Below are positions 20,874 to 23,208 of a DNA stretch of 23,208 nucleotides, in pieces. Source of the DNA: a virus. The position numbers and the translations under genes are program-made. Under the pieces are notes generated by a model. It worked only from the letters and a program-made list of their open reading frames with translations. It made no database searches and had not been told where the DNA came from. The DNA is taken from positions 1 through 23,208 of the IMG/VR virus record IMGVR_UViG_3300021181_000041; one strand, 5' to 3'. Every line of letters begins with the position of its first letter. Positions within the stretch are counted from its first letter, which is position 1.

Positions 20874-23165
20874 ATGTCGCGGCTGAATGTCTTCGTCCCG
20901 ATCACCAAGATCGACGAAGAGAAGCGCATCGTGTATAGCGTCCTTACTGAGGAATGCCCGGACAAGTCGGGTGAGATTTTTGATTATGCGAGCGGCAAGC
21001 CCGCAGTGCAGGCGTGGTCGGATGAAATTAAGGCCGCATCAGGCGGAAAGTCACTCGGCAACCTTCGCGCGATGCATGACAACATCGCTGCTGGCAAGTT
21101 CACAGACATTGTTTTCGATGATGCCCACCGGCGCATCGAGGGCGCAGCCAAGATCATCGATGACGATGAGTGGCAGAAAGTCAAAGAGGGCGTTTATACC
21201 GGCCTGTCCATCGGCGGCTCGTACACCAAGCGCTGGCAAGATAAGGATGACCCTAGTAAGTGGCGCTTCACTCCGAAGCTGACAGAAGTATCCCTCGTCG
21301 ATAACCCCTGCGTTCCCACGGCGACCTTTGAGTACATCAAGGCCGACGGCACGCGTGAGATGCGCAAATTCACCCCCCTACACAAAGAGGATTCTATGGA
21401 CCCCAAGGCACTCGCTGCCGCGAAAGAGGCGCTTGTAAAGGGCATTGCGACAGACGAGCAGAAGGCCCTTATCAAATTCGAAGCCGATGCGCTTCTGAAA
21501 GCAGCACAGGATGCGGACGCAGCTGGCTCCGCTACCGAGGAGCAGAAGGCGCTCATCAAAGCAGCAGCCGCTGCCACGGTAAAGGACGGCAAGCCGGTGA
21601 AGCCCAGCTCCGCTCCGGTCCAGAAGTGGCTCGCCACGGACGGAACTCCGTTCGACAGCAAGCGTGAGGCTGAGATTCATAACCTTCATCTCGAAAAGCA
21701 GGCGCAACTCGCGCCTGGCCTTGACGCCATGAACGCTCTCTTAAAAGGTGCGAAGAAGCCCGCTGAAGAAGAGGACGACGAGGATAAGGACGGCGACGAC
21801 GAGGATACGAAGAAAGCTAAGAAAGCGCGTCGTGAGGAGAAAGCCGCCAAGTCCAAAGAGAAGGCCGATAAAGACGATGCGGAGATGGCGGCTAAGGCCA
21901 AAGAGAAAAAGGAGAAGGAAGACGCTGAGAAGACTGCCGCCGCCGCCCTCCAGAAGAAGGATTACTCCGACAAAGAGCGCAAGGAGATGGCGGACAAAGG
22001 CGAGGCCATGCCCGGCGGTGAATTTCCAATCAAGACAAAGAAAGACGTTGAGGATGCTGTCGATGATTGGGGCCGTGCAGGTTCCAAGCCTGACGTAAAG
22101 GCACATATCATCTCGCGCGCCAAAGCCATTGGTGCGGAAGATGCATTACCTGATGGCTGGGTCGGCAAGAAGAAAGAGAAAAAGGAAAAAGCTGTTCCCA
22201 AGGGCAAACTTGCAAAGGGCTTGCATCAGGTCGGCTGGCTGGCGCATATGCTCGATGAGCTGACGCGCTTTCAGGACAGCGTTGAAATCGAACAATATTT
22301 CGAGGATGACAAGGACAGCGAGCTTCCGGCAAAGCTTAAATCCATAGTCTCTGAATTCTGTGAGCTGCTCATCACGCTGGTAGAAGAGGAAACCAGCGAA
22401 CTCTCAGAGGGCGAAGATACGGATGTCGAAGTCTTAGAAATGGCCGCCGGTCTGCCCAAGGGTCATCCGGAAGCAATCGCCAAGTTCGCCCGCGTCAAAG
22501 CCGGACCTCTTGCAAAGTCTGACAGCAAGAAAGAGTCAGAGACAGCTGCACGGCTCATCAAATTTGCAGAGACGATGGAGAAAGCGGGTGCTCGCCATAG
22601 CAAAGCCGACGCTGATCGCGTTCAGGCGCTCCACGACCACGCCGCCGATGTCCATAAGTGCATGGGCGACATGGTCGAGAAATGCGCGGGAATGCTCAAG
22701 GCTGCGGGTGAAGCCAAGAACACGGCCATTGATCTTGGTGCCAGGGGTGACAAGGTCGATGATGAAGACGACATGGAGCCCGCGAGCAAGGCCGCGGTCA
22801 AAATGAGCAAGCTCTACGAACAGCTCAATGCCAAAACAGATGAAGTGCTTGCCGTATCTAAGGTCGCGGCGGCCTCAAACGAAACACTGCTTAAGGCCAT
22901 TCCCCTGATCGAGAACCTGCAGAAGCAGGTGGGAACCCTCGAGCAGGAGAAATCGGAGCTCGCCAAGAGAATGGAACACCTGGAAAAGCAGCCGGCTGCT
23001 CCCAAGGGCCATGTGAGGGCGATTTCCAAAGCTCAGGACACGGGCGCCACCGGTGAAACCGATGCTGAGTTTAAGACGAGGCTGGCAAAGATGCCCCCGG
23101 GAGAGAGGTCACGCGAGCTGATGAAGCTTGCGATGTCCAATCCCATGGATATGCCAAGCCTCTAG
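20874..23165 (+). CDS. XkdF-like capsid maturation protease fused to a long scaffold
   Basis: 763 residues, far longer than a protease alone. Residues 1-165 are an XkdF/HK97-type prohead protease: His68 in RAMHDN and Ser112 in YTGLSIGGSY, followed by TEVSLVDNPC. Residues about 170-360 are Ala/Lys/Glu-rich with a very charged stretch (EEEDDEDKDGDDEDTKKAKKARREEK). Residues about 361-430 (YSDKERKEMADKGEAMPGGE ... HIISRAKAIGAEDALPDGW) match the small DUF6582-like domain also found in other phage proteases. A helical part and a coiled coil (about 640-710) follow. It probably cleaves itself and the capsid protein after acting as scaffold. The major capsid gene is expected just beyond the window. 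The ribosome site is weak. Confidence 0.9.
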   Translation: MSRLNVFVPITKIDEEKRIVYSVLTEECPDKSGEIFDYASGKPAVQAWSDEIKAASGGKSLGNLRAMHDNIAAGKFTDIVFDDAHRRIEGAAKIIDDDEWQKVKEGVYTGLSIGGSYTKRWQDKDDPSKWRFTPKLTEVSLVDNPCVPTATFEYIKADGTREMRKFTPLHKEDSMDPKALAAAKEALVKGIATDEQKALIKFEADALLKAAQDADAAGSATEEQKALIKAAAAATVKDGKPVKPSSAPVQKWLATDGTPFDSKREAEIHNLHLEKQAQLAPGLDAMNALLKGAKKPAEEEDDEDKDGDDEDTKKAKKARREEKAAKSKEKADKDDAEMAAKAKEKKEKEDAEKTAAAALQKKDYSDKERKEMADKGEAMPGGEFPIKTKKDVEDAVDDWGRAGSKPDVKAHIISRAKAIGAEDALPDGWVGKKKEKKEKAVPKGKLAKGLHQVGWLAHMLDELTRFQDSVEIEQYFEDDKDSELPAKLKSIVSEFCELLITLVEEETSELSEGEDTDVEVLEMAAGLPKGHPEAIAKFARVKAGPLAKSDSKKESETAARLIKFAETMEKAGARHSKADADRVQALHDHAADVHKCMGDMVEKCAGMLKAAGEAKNTAIDLGARGDKVDDEDDMEPASKAAVKMSKLYEQLNAKTDEVLAVSKVAAASNETLLKAIPLIENLQKQVGTLEQEKSELAKRMEHLEKQPAAPKGHVRAISKAQDTGATGETDAEFKTRLAKMPPGERSRELMKLAMSNPMDMPSL

Positions 23166-23208
23166 ATTCCCAACTCATTCAAGCTTTTAACCCATTAACT
23201 ATTGAGGC

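Noticed and set aside
21748-22106. Arg-rich and Leu-rich frames over the scaffold region
   Set aside because: Shadows created by the Lys/Glu/Asp-rich repeats of the protease-scaffold gene.
1-23208. CRISPR arrays, insertion sequences or rRNA
   Set aside because: No regularly spaced repeats, transposase motifs or rRNA sequence were seen on either strand.

Overview
The window is a contiguous part of a temperate, tailed, lambda-like phage genome, most likely an integrated prophage. It carries a divergent repressor/Cro switch, a leftward early operon, a rightward early/replication operon of tightly overlapped small genes, and the start of a head and packaging module (ParB-like protein, TerS, TerL, portal, MuF protein, capsid protease/scaffold). 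No integrase, attachment site, major capsid or tail gene is inside the window, so both phage ends lie outside it. GC content is moderate to high and ribosome binding sites are of the AGGAG type, which fits a proteobacterial host. A short peptide that looks like the N-terminus of GapR (DUF2312) and a DUF6456-like regulator hint at Alphaproteobacteria, but this is only a hint.

Left part (1-2191, minus strand): seven small genes, almost all overlapping by 1-4 bases, including a truncated-by-window XRE regulator and a membrane-anchored LapG-type (BTLCP) cysteine protease with an added N-terminal zinc-ribbon-like head. They read from a promoter at 2223-2250. A 12-bp palindrome (TGGAATATTCCA) sits inside its spacer, with a second copy just upstream. 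The same palindrome recurs at 5770 and 5812 around the S24-type (CI/LexA-like) repressor gene, and the 5812 copy lies inside the spacer of the rightward promoter. The repressor therefore probably controls both early promoters. Between them (2492-5046, plus strand) sit two cargo genes with AT-richer sequence and their own promoter: a secreted protein with a beta-rich C-terminal half and a secreted trypsin-like serine protease. They occupy the position that rexAB has in lambda.

Middle (5862-13867, plus strand): a Cro-like protein with a TTG start, a GapR-like fragment, a DUF2303 (YfdQ-like) protein, a phage tRNA-Ser(UGA) with an unusual C at position 33, a DUF559-type nuclease, and a chain of very small coupled genes. 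Many of these are Cys-rich zinc-ribbon proteins, including a 44-residue protein with a CxxCxxCxxC motif. Two probable replication proteins follow, overlapping by 146 bases, then a possible HNH/Ref-like protein, a regulator candidate, a membrane protein and a strong terminator at 13956.

Right part (14011-23165): a small gene, an antisense cargo gene (14239-14682, minus), then the packaging and head genes. The portal gene, a small gene nested in its 3' end in another frame, and the MuF gene meet at a run of nine A. There a dnaX-type slippery heptamer (A AAA AAG) in the portal frame, preceded by a Shine-Dalgarno-like AGGGG, leads directly into the MuF frame. That frame has no ordinary start codon for about 75 codons of protein-like sequence. 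This is the best candidate for an undescribed mechanism in the window; the secreted two-gene cargo locus is the best candidate for an undescribed system.
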